Assembly (NCBI GenBank): GCA_037349105.1
Contig: JAYJMM010000100.1
Span: 2,753,001 to 2,817,000, forward strand
Source: Limnomonas spitsbergensis
Taxonomy: Eukaryota > Chlorophyta > Chlorophyceae > Chlamydomonadales
DNA: 64,000 nucleotides
Reading direction: 5' to 3'
The number at the start of each line of letters is the position of its first letter. Within the stretch, counting starts at the first letter, position 1. Positions 19,401 to 29,400 of the stretch are shown piece by piece. Below the pieces are notes generated by a model. It was not told where the DNA came from. It saw only the letters and a list, made by a program, of their open reading frames with translations, and did not search any database. The position numbers were made by a program, and so were the translations under genes.

Positions 19401-21667
19401 TGCCCATCGTTGGCCGCATCTGCCAACCTGGTTACCTCGATTGCTGAACTCCCCCCCGTCACACCTCTAATTCGTTATCTTGCCCTCCCCCCCGCGTTAG
19501 GCCTGCCCATCGTTGGCCGCATCTGCCAACCCGGTTACCTCGAAGGCGGGGACTTCTTCCCATGCGGACCAGACCTTGCCATGCTCGGAATCGGCCTCCG
19601 CTCCAACATGGACGCGTGCCAGCAGCTGATGGACAAAGACCTTTTGGGCACCTCGCGTTTCGCTGTCGTCAGGGATGACTTTGACAAGCAACAGGTTGGT
19701 GTGAAGGGGGGCAGAGGATTAGGGTCCAGACTCTGGTACTTGAACCCTGAACAGACAACAAGGACCTGTTAGGCACCTCGCGTTCTGCTGATGTCAGGGA
19801 TGACTTTGACAAGCAATACTCCTAGGGGGGGGGCGTCCTTACATTTCCCAAAAGACCAAATAAGTGTTTCATAATCTTGCAATACTGGTCAGTATGTTTG
19901 GCGGCAGGATTAGGGTTCAGATACTGCACCTCAAACCCTTAGCGGTCAGAAAACACATGTTGAGCACCTCATGCTCTACTGTCGTCAGGGATGAGTTTGA
20001 CAGGCAAGAGGTGCACATGGGGGGAGGTGAAGAGCTTAGGTCCCGCTCCTGACCCGGTGTACATCCTCCACCTTCATCCCACCCACCTGCCTTCTGCCCG
20101 CACCGCCCGATCCAACCTAATATGCCTTTCGCATGCTGGCCCCCAGATACATCCTGCTCCTCTCTGCTCGCCCACCCTCTTTTCGCATGCTCCCTTAACC
20201 ATTCCCCCCTCTCCGCCCCTGCTGGACCGCATACACCTGGATTGTGTATTCAGTCTTCTCCCCACGCTCGCCCCTGATTCATCATGCCCCCCCTCGCCCC
20301 CTGATCCATACCCCCCTACCCCTCCCTCCACAGGACCGCATGCACCTGGACAGCGTGTACAGTATCCTCGTCCCCCTTGCCCGCCCAGCCCCTTCACCAA
20401 TTATCATGTCTTCCCCCCCCCCTTACCTCGGCTTAACCAGCCCTTTTCACCCCAATCCAACATAATATGTCCCCCCTGCGCTGCTCACCTGATCCATACC
20501 CCCCTACCCCTCCCTTCAAAGGACCGCATGCACCTGGACTGCGTGTTCAGCATCATCAGCGACAACTGCTGCATCATGCTGGAGGACATCATGGGGGACG
20601 CGTCGCCGACACGCCGGCTGGTGGACGAGTACGTGCAAGACCCGGTCACGAGGAAGTATGCGCTGTCTAGGTGGGTTGCGAAAAGCAATGCTGGGCAGTA
20701 AATTGGATGCGGTTGTTCCAGCAGAAGACCGGTACCCATTATTCTTGGTTATTTGGGGTTATTAACCCCCCCCCCCCCCAAACACCTGAACATAATGTTC
20801 CGTTATTGAGTTATAGTAGTCAATATGTTAGTGGTTGAGTCGCAGTCGCTAAAAGTGTTGCCACTTCGGGTGTAAAATGAGAGTGCAGTGCTTGCTTATA
20901 TTCGGTAAAGCAACCCCCAATTGGCAGGCGGCCCTACAGCCACAGAATGCCTGATTGTTTAGGTCAAGGGTATGACGTCAAGTGGCAGTTCATGCATGCC
21001 AGACTCGTAATAAACATGTTCATGCTGGCGTGCCTCCTTTTTCAGGACTGGTGTTGAGTTCAGCGGGTTCATCCGGAGTGAGGGCTACGACATCATTCCC
21101 ATCAAGCACGAGCACCAGCTGGCGTACGCGTGCAATGTGTTGAACCTGGGGGAGGGCCGCCTGCTGTCTGTACATGTCCCCTCGGCACGGCAGATCGTCA
21201 AGCACCCCAATTTCAAGGTGAGGGCAGGCAAGGCAACGTGCGGGCAAGTAAGGCAGGCGTAGTGGAGCCTGACATGGAGACTCGAGGTTGGGGCACCAAA
21301 CTCAACAATCGTCACCAGTTTGTTTGGTGGTCGATGTGGTAGTGTGGTAACCAAACAATCCATTATGTGGAAGTAACTAGGATTGGGAACATTTCGGCAT
21401 GGGAGGCGTATGAGTGTTCCCCGCGGAGAGCTCCTGAGAACACTCACAAACCTCCCTCATACTCTGCCCTCCCCTCCTACCGTCCCCCCTCCCCCTTGAC
21501 ACGTCTCCCTGTCTGTCTGTTTTCAGGGTGACGTGCACGTGCTCGAGTTCTCCTCCATCACCTCCATGTACGGCTCAGTCCACTGTGCTAGCCAGGTCGT
21601 CCGCCGCGTGCCTCGACGTTTCCTGGCCGCAGACGCCGATGATGGGCTGGTGACTGCAGCTCAGTAA
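13453..21667 (+). CDS. Arginine deiminase, complete 9-exon gene
   Basis: Arginine deiminase (EC 3.5.3.6) hydrolyses L-arginine to citrulline and ammonia; in chlorophytes it serves arginine catabolism. Exons: 13453-13914, 15582-15701, 16434-16535, 17038-17174, 18371-18450, 19501-19694, 20522-20670, 21046-21217, 21527-21667 (TAA). Phases agree throughout and give 518 aa. Guanidino-group-modifying signatures are in order: HPRGSLFE near 125, NLVYTRDQQITTCKG (Asp267), YLEGGDFF (Glu315), DRMHLDCVFS (His369, Asp371), IPIKHEH, and SMYGSVHCASQ with nucleophile Cys492. These are the full catalytic set known from bacterial and protist enzymes. The RDQQITTCKG form resembles the protist (Giardia-like) branch. 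About 90 N-terminal residues precede the conserved core; no clear transit peptide. ATG 13453 is the first in the exon and opens MDPTDDLSLLYNRP. A TGTAA lies 94 bp after the stop. Confidence 0.95.
13915..15581. other. Intron 1 of arginine deiminase, with degenerate repeats
   Basis: The 1667-bp intron contains one copy of a dispersed ~130-bp repeat at about 14510-14650. It also has a run of degenerate repeats near 14870-15360 built around gacgtggatctcagcag-like units. A decayed copy of the acceptor region of exon 2 lies at 15376-15413 (ctgctgctgcccacaatcat versus ctgctgctgcccactgtcat). No coding exon is evident. Confidence 0.6.
15951..15992 (+). repeat. Decayed copy of arginine deiminase exon 2 end
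   Basis: The segment tctgctctggagtacaagat matches the exon 2 end and donor tctgccctggagtacaaggt. It lies about 270 bp downstream, in intron 2. The donor GT has become AT. Confidence 0.7.
16672..16945 (+). repeat. Three upstream echoes of arginine deiminase exon 4 start
   Basis: Segments near 16672-16715, 16785-16835 and 16893-16945 each resemble the true exon 4 start at 17038 (gatacgatcatgatcaaccc, then tgttatgatcacgcccagcc). Examples are ttcatcatgatcaatccaca and cacgatcatgatcaacccta. Each is preceded by a similar ctgaactctgcc...ccccctg lead-in. Similarity rises toward the real exon. All lie in intron 3. Confidence 0.85.
17261..17590 (+). repeat. Three downstream echoes of arginine deiminase exon 4 end
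   Basis: The exon end accagcagatcaccacatgc plus aagtgagt recurs at about 17261-17330 (accagcagatcacaacatgc), 17395-17465 (ccaacagatcactacatgca) and 17535-17585 (accagcagagaacttcatgc). Intron sequence after each copy is also shared (ggccggtcct, gcgcaacaagc). Some copies retain a GT donor, so cryptic splicing is possible. Confidence 0.9.
18097..18269. mobile_element. Palindromic MITE-like element in arginine deiminase intron 4
   Basis: Arms containing gggggcgtcttctaaac (about 18111-18127) and its inverse gtttggaagacgcccc (about 18240-18255) are accompanied by gggattccc-type ends on both sides. A second inverse copy (aacaggaagacgcccct) follows directly after the left arm, giving a strong hairpin at about 18100-18152. 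No clear target duplication was found, so the superfamily is unassigned. Confidence 0.5.
18430..19035 (+). repeat. ~51/53-bp minisatellite grown from exon 5 end of arginine deiminase
   Basis: Exon 5 ends ttctgcttctcaaagctgg followed by donor gtgcgtag. About 11 further copies of tctgcttctcaaagctgggt or gcttcttaaagctgggtgcg follow in tandem. Each is joined to a ggggcaagrgtcgtgggg spacer, and two unit types (with or without ctcaaag) alternate. Every unit retains the exon end and the GT. Long frames on both strands here are by-products of the repeat. Confidence 0.95.
19183..19448 (+). repeat. Three upstream echoes of exon 6 start
   Basis: The acceptor plus exon 6 start (gttaggcctgcccatcgttg, then catctgccaacccggttacc, at 19496 onward) is preceded by copies at about 19190, 19294 and 19397, spaced about 103 bp. 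The nearest copy is nearly identical, and the farthest is most diverged (ggccgttctgtcgctggccg). All copies end before the catalytic GGDFF codons. Confidence 0.9.
19748..20020 (+). repeat. Two downstream echoes of exon 6 end
   Basis: The exon 6 end (ggcacctcgcgtttcgctgt, then gatgactttgacaagcaaca) recurs at about 19755-19818 and about 19957-20012 (gatgagtttgacaggcaaga). Both are in intron 6. The second copy keeps an aggtgcac donor-like site. Confidence 0.85.
20223..20375 (+). repeat. Two upstream echoes of exon 7 start
   Basis: The exon 7 start aggaccgcatgcacctggac is preceded by tggaccgcatacacctggat (about 20223-20242) and aggaccgcatgcacctggac (about 20333-20352). Both continue into gtgta(t)tcagt-like sequence. 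The copies carry the His/Asp active-site codons, but only about 40 bp of exon is retained. Confidence 0.85.
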
Positions 21668-21760
21668 AGGAACGGGGTTCATTCCTTTAGGAGCAGGGTG
21701 CATCCCTTGACTGGAAGGCGCAAGCCTTGCCACAAGGGTGCAGCCCTATTTGGTCCAGGG

Positions 21761-21765
21761 TGTAA
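21761..21765 (+). terminator. Polyadenylation signal TGTAA of arginine deiminase gene
   Basis: TGTAA is the standard chlorophyte polyadenylation signal. This copy lies 94 bp downstream of the TAA stop at 21665-21667, a normal 3' UTR distance. Confidence 0.6.
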
Positions 21766-21767
21766 CC

Positions 21768-22545
21768 TGTTATAATACATATAAGGATGGGAACCAGTAA
21801 AGCTTAAACCCTGGACCCTTTGTGAGGGCGTCTAGGTGTTTTGCCTCCAGCCGCGGGAAGACAGCGGCCAACTCACCCTCGCGTTACAGCCACTGCTGTT
21901 GAAGGTCATGTTCCAATCGCCTATCTTCACGTCCCAGGACTGCTCCAACTGCCTGTGGACGCTCGCCGTGCTGCGTCGCACTCAAGGCACTCATGCCTGG
22001 TAATATGGCCTTTCGTGTTCAGGTTTTGACTTGTGACCTTAATCCCTATATAGTTGTCCAGGACAATAACCTTGCTTTGCTTATGTGCTAAGCGTTTCGG
22101 GTGTCTCTTGCATTTGAAACCGATTTGAAACCCATGTATAGCCGTCGTGGAACACCGCCTTCGCTGGCATGTTTTTCATTTTTTTTGACTCAAAAGCATA
22201 TGCCAGGGAACTGTCATGACTTGGCATTGCACCGGTGTAGCGCTGCAAACGTATTTCATCATCTGGCCCTGAAGCTGGCCCTTGTCACACTGTCCTGATG
22301 GACCCTTGTTTGTTTTCTTAGACGCATGACATGAGCATGTCAAGGCAGGCAAACGCCGGCTATACCGGATATTGGTCTGTATTGCTGCTGAAAGGCATTG
22401 CAAATCGCCATCATCCCATTATCCCACAGCTTATAATATCGCAACACGCATGTGGTGAATCATGTGATCGAGTCGGCAAACAAAATGGAGACCTTCAGGA
22501 GTGTGTGTAATGCGCCGCCACCATAAATACAGCGCCTCTTCATCG
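21768..22545. other. Intergenic region, nothing recognised
   Basis: I see no gene, repeat family or RNA that I can support between the arginine deiminase 3' UTR and the dispersed repeat copy at 22546. Confidence 0.4.
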
Positions 22546-22700
22546 AATTTTAGGGATCAGGGTCAATAACGTTACACCTCTGGCCTCTGGGCCCGCTCAA
22601 AGCTCGGCCGCGTGGGCGCCCATCTGTTCAGAAGGGAGTAAAGAAGGAACTTAAGGGAAGAGAGGGGGAAAGGAACAAAAGGAGAGGCCGGGAAGGCAAC
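22546..22700 (-). repeat. Dispersed tail-like repeat, copy in minus orientation
   Basis: Contains the family core in reverse: gttacacctctggcctctgg, then ctcggccgcgtgggcgccc (22571-22621), then a purine-rich tract. In family orientation this is a pyrimidine tract, then ggcgcccacgcggccgagc, then a cccagaggtgtaacgt-type end. See also 32771, 42950, 43400, 44429, 44716 and 57821. Confidence 0.75.
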
Positions 22701-23499
22701 GAAAACCAAGTCCAACACCTGAGTTCCAGTGGCAGCGCCCAGAGGATCTGCCCACCAGGGGGTTGAAGGTGTAGGTAGGTGTGGGGTCCGGGTTGAGTTC
22801 GAGTGTTGGGACAGCCCCTATGCACCTTTACTGAGAGCCGAATCCCCCCCTTTTTTTGGCTGCATCTGTCAATGACGTTAAAATTTTTGGCCCTGCTAGA
22901 AAAGACTCAGCCGCTGCGGCGCCTAACGAAGGTTGGGAAGAACGAAACAAACACCAGGAGGCAGGAGAACAAAACGAATGAAAGGGAGGAAACAAAAAGG
23001 GGGAGCTGCATCTGTTTTCTCATTTCGCAAGTGTGCTCCTGCTGCTCAGTGCTGCTCCCCTTTCGGCCATATCATACTAAAACAAAACTGTTATGAAGCA
23101 AGGAAGGTGCGGGAGTGCAAGGGTTACGCGGGAGCCGTTCCACATCATAAATAACTCACGATTGCTCCCTTTCCTTCAAAACCATCTGTTTTATAAAGCC
23201 TCACATCACCTCTACTATCAGTAGCTTCACAGTGGTGGGAGGTCTATTGTGGGAGCACTAGTGGGAAGCCTAAAAGCGAGTCAGGCCAGGAGCCCTCCAA
23301 AACCATCAGGGAAAAGCGAGCAGAGGGGAAGAGCACCTCTCCTCTCAAGTCGCTGCTGGGACCAGAGTTAGGCTGGGACCAATCGCCATAGGATGGGCGA
23401 CTAGCACCCAACCAACCGGTTAAACGAAACAACTAAAAGGGCAAGTGGGCCACTCTATTTTGAAGTTGAATTTCAGGGAGTTGTGCATCACACTAAGGG

Positions 23500-23640
23500 T
23501 GGAGCCAGCCTAGCACTAGGTGGGGCCAACCAGCCAGCCAGCCATCAATAGGTGGAGCCAGCCTGGCTAGCACCAGGTAGGGCCCACTGGCCAGCCAGCC
23601 GTAAGTAGGTAGAGCCAGCCACTGGCTGCACCCTCAGAGG
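23500..23640. repeat. Short degenerate tandem repeat (ggagccagccnngc)
   Basis: About three degenerate units of roughly 45-50 bp contain tggagccagcct, ccagccagccagcc and aagtaggtagagccagcc. No coding exon is evident in 22700-24000. Confidence 0.55.
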
Positions 23641-24001
23641 CCAGGCATGATTCCTGAACTACATAAAATCTGTTATGGCACGAAAAACTCCCAACCTTCT
23701 CTACCAAAAGAAGCCTGTCGACCTACAAATATCTGATGGGACAAAGGGGCCAGGAGAGTGAGTGAGCTTTGTCCCTCCATTAGTTAGTCTCACTATTGTT
23801 GGTCGATAAAAGAATAGGCAGCGGCCAGCGGCTCATCCCTGTTGTGAGCCTGTGAGCCTCCCCATGGGAGATGGCCAGAAAAAATGAATGGGGATAGCCC
23901 CCAAATTGGGTTGTGGGATTGCTATTGACTTAAATAAAAAAACTAGAGAAGCTATACAAGTGCAACAGAGTGGCTTCAAGAGAGAAACACTACAGGCACG
24001 C

Positions 24002-27000
24002 TTACGCGGTTGCTATAGCTATCAGCACTATAATGAAGAAGACACTTGCTACCAAAACAAAAACAAACTTTCCAGACGGACGCGGGATCGCAGAGGACTC
24101 GCTGCCCCCGAACAGGCACCTGATACAGCACACAGCCAAAATGAAGGGAGAAAGGATCATGCACCCCATAACCAACAACACCCCTTTGATCTTCTCCCAG
24201 GACTGCGTGGATCCGTACGTGACGCTTGAAGAGAAGTCGAAGAGCCTGTCCTTGAGCTGCATGAGCCAGATCCACAGCCCGAAGCTAAAGAGGAACGCCA
24301 TGAAGCTCACGGCCAGGGCGAACTGTGCGGCGCTCTTGGAGGCAGAGGCGCACCCGCCGCCGCTGCACCCGCTCAGTGCGGCGCAAGCACAGACGAAGAC
24401 GGGAAAGCACTGCAGGACCGACTGCACGAAGCAGCTCAGGATGCATAGCCGTAGACTGCAGAGCCCGGGCAGCAGCCGCGGCAGTGTGCTCTCTATCCGC
24501 TGGCCGAGCAGCAGGTCCCAGAAGAATGCCAGAGGAATGAACAGGCTCGAGAGCACAGGGGAGGCGGCAAGGACTGAGAACGTGCCAAGCACCGCCTGCC
24601 CCAACTTTATGTATGAAGAGGATTCATCGAGCCACCATGACAGATCCGTTGAGGCAGCTTCTGGCGCAGGAGGTCGGGTGCCCTGCTGCGGCTCCTTCTG
24701 CGTGGCAGCAGATGCTCCTCCAACAGGCACGACCTTGCCGCTTAGGCCTCCGAGCGGAGGCACAGAGCCTGGGGGCCCAACCTCAAGGTCAGCTCCGTAT
24801 GCCTGTCTTTTGCTGAATGTGTGCATCGCGGAACCAACCAAGCCCGACATGCCGATGCACCACACGAAGCCACATACCAGCGTCATGGCCAGCATTCCGC
24901 TGCGGACGGGTGGCGCGAGATTTGCTGACATGGCATTGAGAGCCGCAACCGTGGCCAAAAACTACAGGGGGGACAATTCAAAGCCATGTCATTTAATTCC
25001 AGAGCCAGGTGTACTTACTAGGAGTCTAGCTGCAGGGTTGCTTTAAGCTACGGTTCAGCTACACTGCGGCCTCCGGCCACAGGCCCCTGGTGCGGACAGC
25101 CCTGCTGCTTGGACCGCCAACTGTAGACCGGTCCAGGTTTGGTGTGAATCGGGCCATGGGTGGCTGCGGAGCGGCCCATCAAAGGTGGTCCGGTACACTC
25201 TTAAAACAGCAATGCCTAGCAGGCCAGTTTGCATGCACAGTTTGTGAAGACATTGGAGATCATTGATCTGAGACGCTCACCTGGAACAGCGCGCATAAGC
25301 TCAGATACCAGAGGAATGGCCGCCCGCTGGCGCTGCTGAGCACGCCAAGCAGGCCCGCGCCCGCGGCCAGGCGCTGCTCTGCGCGGGCACGCTTCTTCTC
25401 GACCTGTTGCAGCTGCATGGCATGAACCTGAGCCTGATGTCCCGCTAAGGCTACTCTCTCCAGAGCAATACGCACGTTGACCGCCTCAGCTTCATGCTGC
25501 CTCAACCTGGAGCTGGCATCAGCGGCTGCTGCGCGCGCCTGAGAGGCCGCGGCAATCGCCGTCGCCTCCTGCGCATTGGCTGCTGCCTGCGCGAGAGAGG
25601 CCGCGGCATTCACCCTCGCCTCCTGCGCCTTGGCTGCCGCCTGCGCCTTGGCTGCTTCCTGCGCGAGATAGGCCTCGGTTCTTGCCTTCGCCTCCTGCGC
25701 CTTGGTTGCCGCAGTCTCTGCCTCTGCACATCCTTTGAGGTCCCTCGCCCTGGCTGCCTCCGCATCTGCCCTCCTGGCCGCATCCGCCTGGACAGCATCC
25801 GCCCTTTCCCGCGCCTTTGCCGCTGCAAGCTGTGTTTCCGCATTCGCTTTCATAACTAGTAAAGAAGACTCCTGTGCCTTGGCTGAGGCGGCCTCCCTGT
25901 CAGCTTGAAGAATCGCTGCGTGAGCCGCCGCCGTCTTCGAAATAACCACCGCATTCTCTATCTCTTTTAACCTGCACTTCATTGCTAATTCCTCTTTTCG
26001 GCGCTCGTCTTCCCTTGCCCGGTCAGCCAGCAGGCTTCTCTCGCTTGCCTGCGGGTGGCAAAAATGAAGCCAAGGCATTCAGAACCGTAAGGTCCGCCAG
26101 AATGGATTTCATCAAAGACAAAGCATTTGGAGAATTAGATTTTTGTCCCTGCGGATGTATACCTTTGTTCTACATGACTATTGAAGGGCCAATGCAATTT
26201 ATTTAAATTGTAAATGGAGCTGTGGACATGATTTAAAAAACAACCAGCCTAATAAATTACCCCCCCCCACACACACACACACACCCCTTTCCTCTAGTCT
26301 AGAGTGGGCAGCCGCAGCAAAGATTCTTGTTTTGTTGACCCAACACTGATTACAAATGTGATATACCGTAAAACCACTTAGACTCCGCGCACCCCCAAGA
26401 AAAAGAATTTCATTTTTCGTCGCGCACCTAAACAATAATTTAAAAAACGGTCGCGCAGCGAAATTTTAATTTAATTTAACGTCGCGCAGCAGGTAATTTA
26501 ATTAAACTTCGCGCAAGACTGGAAATATTTACAATTCTTTTCCGCGCATCACTTTCAGCCAGTACAGTAAATTCATTGAAAACCCTCAAGGTCAGCAGTT
26601 TGAGTACCGGTAGTGCTGATCTGAGTCACCAGTTGTGTTACTATGCAGGGCTATTTGGGCACAGTCAACAAGGATGACTGAACGGATGTCGATTCAAACA
26701 GTCGCACGCTAGCGCGCGCATTTTTGTAAAAAGTGCTGCTTTTAATTCATGCCGCGCACCCCCAAAATAGTTGTTTGGGCACCCTACCGACGCTCCGCGC
26801 AGCGGCAATTTTCGAATTAATATTAGCGCGCAGCCATGTCCGCGCACCCTAATAATTATTTAATTACGAGCGGAGTCAAAGTGGTTTTACGGTATTCCTT
26901 CACACGAATGCTTGTGAGAAGGCAAACCATTCTCATATCAGTCAAATGGGTACATACTATATAGTCAACACCACTGTCTTTTTTGAGGAGTGGTAAACCT

Positions 27001-28794
27001 CTATCAACGACGCTTCAGCTACACTGTGCCCCCGGCCACGAGCCCCTGGTGAGGCCTGCCCTGCTGCTTGGGCCACCTGCCGGAGGCCGGTCCAGGTTTG
27101 GTGTGAATCGGGTCAGGGGTGGCTGCGTGGCGGCCCATGAAAGGTATTCCAGTACCTACTGAAATAAACACGGGTCAACGCAACCCTCACCTCTTTCCGT
27201 TTCAAGTTTGCAGCATTAAGGCGGAGCTTGTACTGCCCCTGGGCTGCATCCTGGAACCGCCTGTACTTCTGTCCATTCTGCTGCCGATCGTGTATTGTCA
27301 GCGTCTGCATCGTGTAGGCGACGCTCATGAAGGCGACGTTCTTCGGCGCTGTCCGCCGCCTCCCACTGCCACCGACATCGGGGGCATGGACTGCACGCAA
27401 TATGGATGGCGAAGAATGCGGGATTAGAGGCATCACATTATTTGTCCTGCCAAATGCAATTGTTAACGTAGCAAAAATGAGACCCGGGTAGAAATAGAGA
27501 ACCTCTCCAATGTAGAATGGGGGGACATATATAGCTTGCAAAGGGGGACTGCAGAAATATTGTTTTGTGTACCGTACCGGTTAGTGGACACTGGAATCGA
27601 CGACTGTTCAAACATACTAACTACCGGTACAAAGATAGCTACCGTTTTCCCCCTTACATTTTCTTGTAATTAGAGGCCAGGGTAGGAAAATGGAGCGCCA
27701 CACCCTCGGCTCAACACCCTCCTGTATTTCCAGGACCAAAATCCCCTCCTCTCCCCTCCAAGTCAGCCAATAAAGGGAAGAAAGTAGTTAAAAATGGGAA
27801 GAAAAAAATAACAAAAAGGAGAAAGAAAGAATAAAGGAATATTGCCTAATGTCCACCTGCAACTTAGTGTACACTTGTATGGCATTCGACGTGCAGGTCT
27901 TGTGACTGCTGATACAGTTCGCCTGATGGTACCTAGTCCCCATAACCCACCCCATGATCAATATCTACGCTACCTTCGACCAAAAGCCATACAAAGAACA
28001 TAACCTGCTGTTCATCAACCATCAGACTCCATTCAGCCCCAACAGCTGTGGATGCATTGGTCGTTTGTATTTTGGACTCACGGTTTTGGGACGTGATCCT
28101 GGACACGGTTGTAGCGTACTGGTCTGAATGGAACTTCAGGGGCTTCATCTTCTCCAGAAGTTGGCCAAGCATCAGCTTTTTGACTGGAGGTAACCCTGCC
28201 TTCCTGTACTCATACTGAGTAAGATGAACACAGTTTTTGGGCCACAATTAGATATATAGTGCATGGTGCGTGGTGCGAGCTCTCCCCTCTGCCGTCTAGA
28301 CTAGTTTAGAGTTTGTTGCCATTTCATCGCAGGACAAGAATGTTGTTTTGTTACTGGTTAGGTTAAGTTACAAGTCAGAAATCATCATGAAGGCCCCCAT
28401 GAATATCGGTCGAAAGCAGACATGGGCGTACGGCGGGCGGGGTTGACACGGCCTCGTATACACGGCATCGTACCTTGTACAACGCTTCCACTATTTTTCG
28501 GCAGCGGACGATCATAGCGTCGCACAGCAACTCGTTAATGCATTGCGCCCCCACCACCTCCTCCATGCTCTTCGCAAACTTGCCCATCTCATCGGGCAGG
28601 TATTTACGGCTGTCCGGATCAGAATATGCCTCCTCCAGGCCCAAGGCACACGTTGCGGCGACTTGCCACGCTGCAGTGACCATATCCCGCAGGGCGTCGT
28701 CTGTCCATGCCGCAGTCGATCCAGTTGCAGCCTGAAGGTTTATTCCAGCTCCGAGGACGTCAGCATGGTTGGGCAAATCTTTATTCTCCAGCAT
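24002..28794 (-). CDS. Coiled-coil, multi-pass membrane protein (unrecognised family)
   Basis: Five minus-strand exons agree in phase: 28794-28474, 28214-27974, 27534-27191, 26048-25281 and 24961-24002 (TAA), about 877 aa. The start ATG at 28794 opens MLENKDLPNHADV. Exon 1 is a helical soluble region. The exon 2/3 junction makes a hydrophobic segment (VMFFVWLLVE joined to AIYVPPFYIGEVLYFYPGLI). Residues about 280-500 form a long Ala/Glu/Arg/Gln coiled coil with repeated AKAQEA-type heptads. The last ~350 residues hold about six or seven membrane spans, ending FVFVLVASVFFIIVLIAIAT at the very C-terminus. I do not recognise the family. A membrane-anchored tether or scaffold is possible but only a guess. 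The exon 3 acceptor (tttgcaag) is the weakest junction; the exon 4 and 5 donor and acceptor sites are good. A mariner-type MITE lies in the third intron. Confidence 0.6.
25046..25172. repeat. Dispersed ~130-bp repeat, copy 2
   Basis: Shares ttcagctacactg, ggccac..gcccctggtg, gccctgctgcttgg and ccggtccaggtttggtgtga with a second copy at about 27009-27140. A more diverged copy lies near 14590-14640 (gccctgctgcttgttccacc, aggccggtcaaggtttggtt). All three lie in introns. No target duplication was identified. Confidence 0.7.
26262..26285. repeat. C-run plus (CA)n microsatellite
   Basis: A run of C followed by about 9 CA dinucleotides, intronic. Confidence 0.85.
26366..26892. mobile_element. Tc1/mariner-type MITE with TA target duplication, 527 bp
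   Basis: The left end ccgtaaaaccacttagactc and right end (inverse) ccgtaaaaccactttgactc are terminal inverted repeats of about 23 bp. They are bounded by TA on both sides (26364-26365, 26893-26894). The interior is AT-rich, has no coding potential, and carries at least ten copies of a cgcgca motif, mostly in one orientation. It lies inside an intron of the coiled-coil membrane protein gene. Confidence 0.8.
27009..27140. repeat. Dispersed ~130-bp repeat, copy 3
   Basis: Closest relative is the copy at 25046-25172, in the same orientation and in another intron of the same gene. Cores shared are cttcagctacactg, gagcccctggtg and ccggtccaggtttggtgtga, followed by ggtggctgcgtggcggccca. Confidence 0.7.
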
Positions 28795-29400
28795 CCGGAT
28801 CGGCGTTCTCTTTTGTTTTCTTTCCTTTCCTATTTTTTTATGAAAGGTGAAAGCAGTTAAGCGGAAGAGCTTACTGCGGAAGGAAGTTTTAAGCGAAGCA
28901 GTCGAACTCCAAGTTGAAACACTCGGGACTTGAACCCGACACAGGCCTAGGACCCGGTACTTTGGGCGGAAAGCGTAAGGTTTGGCTGAAGGGCCAAACT
29001 CTGCACGACTGTCCTGAAATGGAGTTTAAGTACTCCGCGTAAAAGGGTGAAAAGGATGAAAGGAATTCGAATACGCCAGAGTGCGCATCGAAAGGAGTGA
29101 AGCCTGCGAGAGGCAGGGTGGTGACGCGAAATGCACTACACTGGAAGTAGCGCTGCTACATTTTTTGTCCAATCATGATTTCTGTAGCGAATCATTGAAT
29201 AATAAGAAACTCGCTGCACCACTTCTCTGGAAATTGCCTGGGACTTTCCCCCCTGCGCCTGGGGTGTGGGTTCGGACGCCCCGCCCCCCCTGTGTCAAGA
29301 ACGCCAGGTATCATCACAACGCAATCATGTCTTTGGTCGAGTCGGGGTCCGCAGTCTGAGGCTAATTACTCGCGCCCACCCGATTTCGCAGCGGATAACG

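Noticed and set aside
27560..27650. Short inverted repeat gtaccggttag...ctaactaccggtac
   Set aside because: Too short and imperfect for a transposon call; no target duplication seen.
28922..28941. tRNA T-arm-like sequence (minus strand, cgggttcaagtcccg)
   Set aside because: The T-stem and loop are perfect, but no matching acceptor stem, anticodon arm or A-box was found at the right distance. It could be a tRNA-derived fragment, not a tRNA gene.
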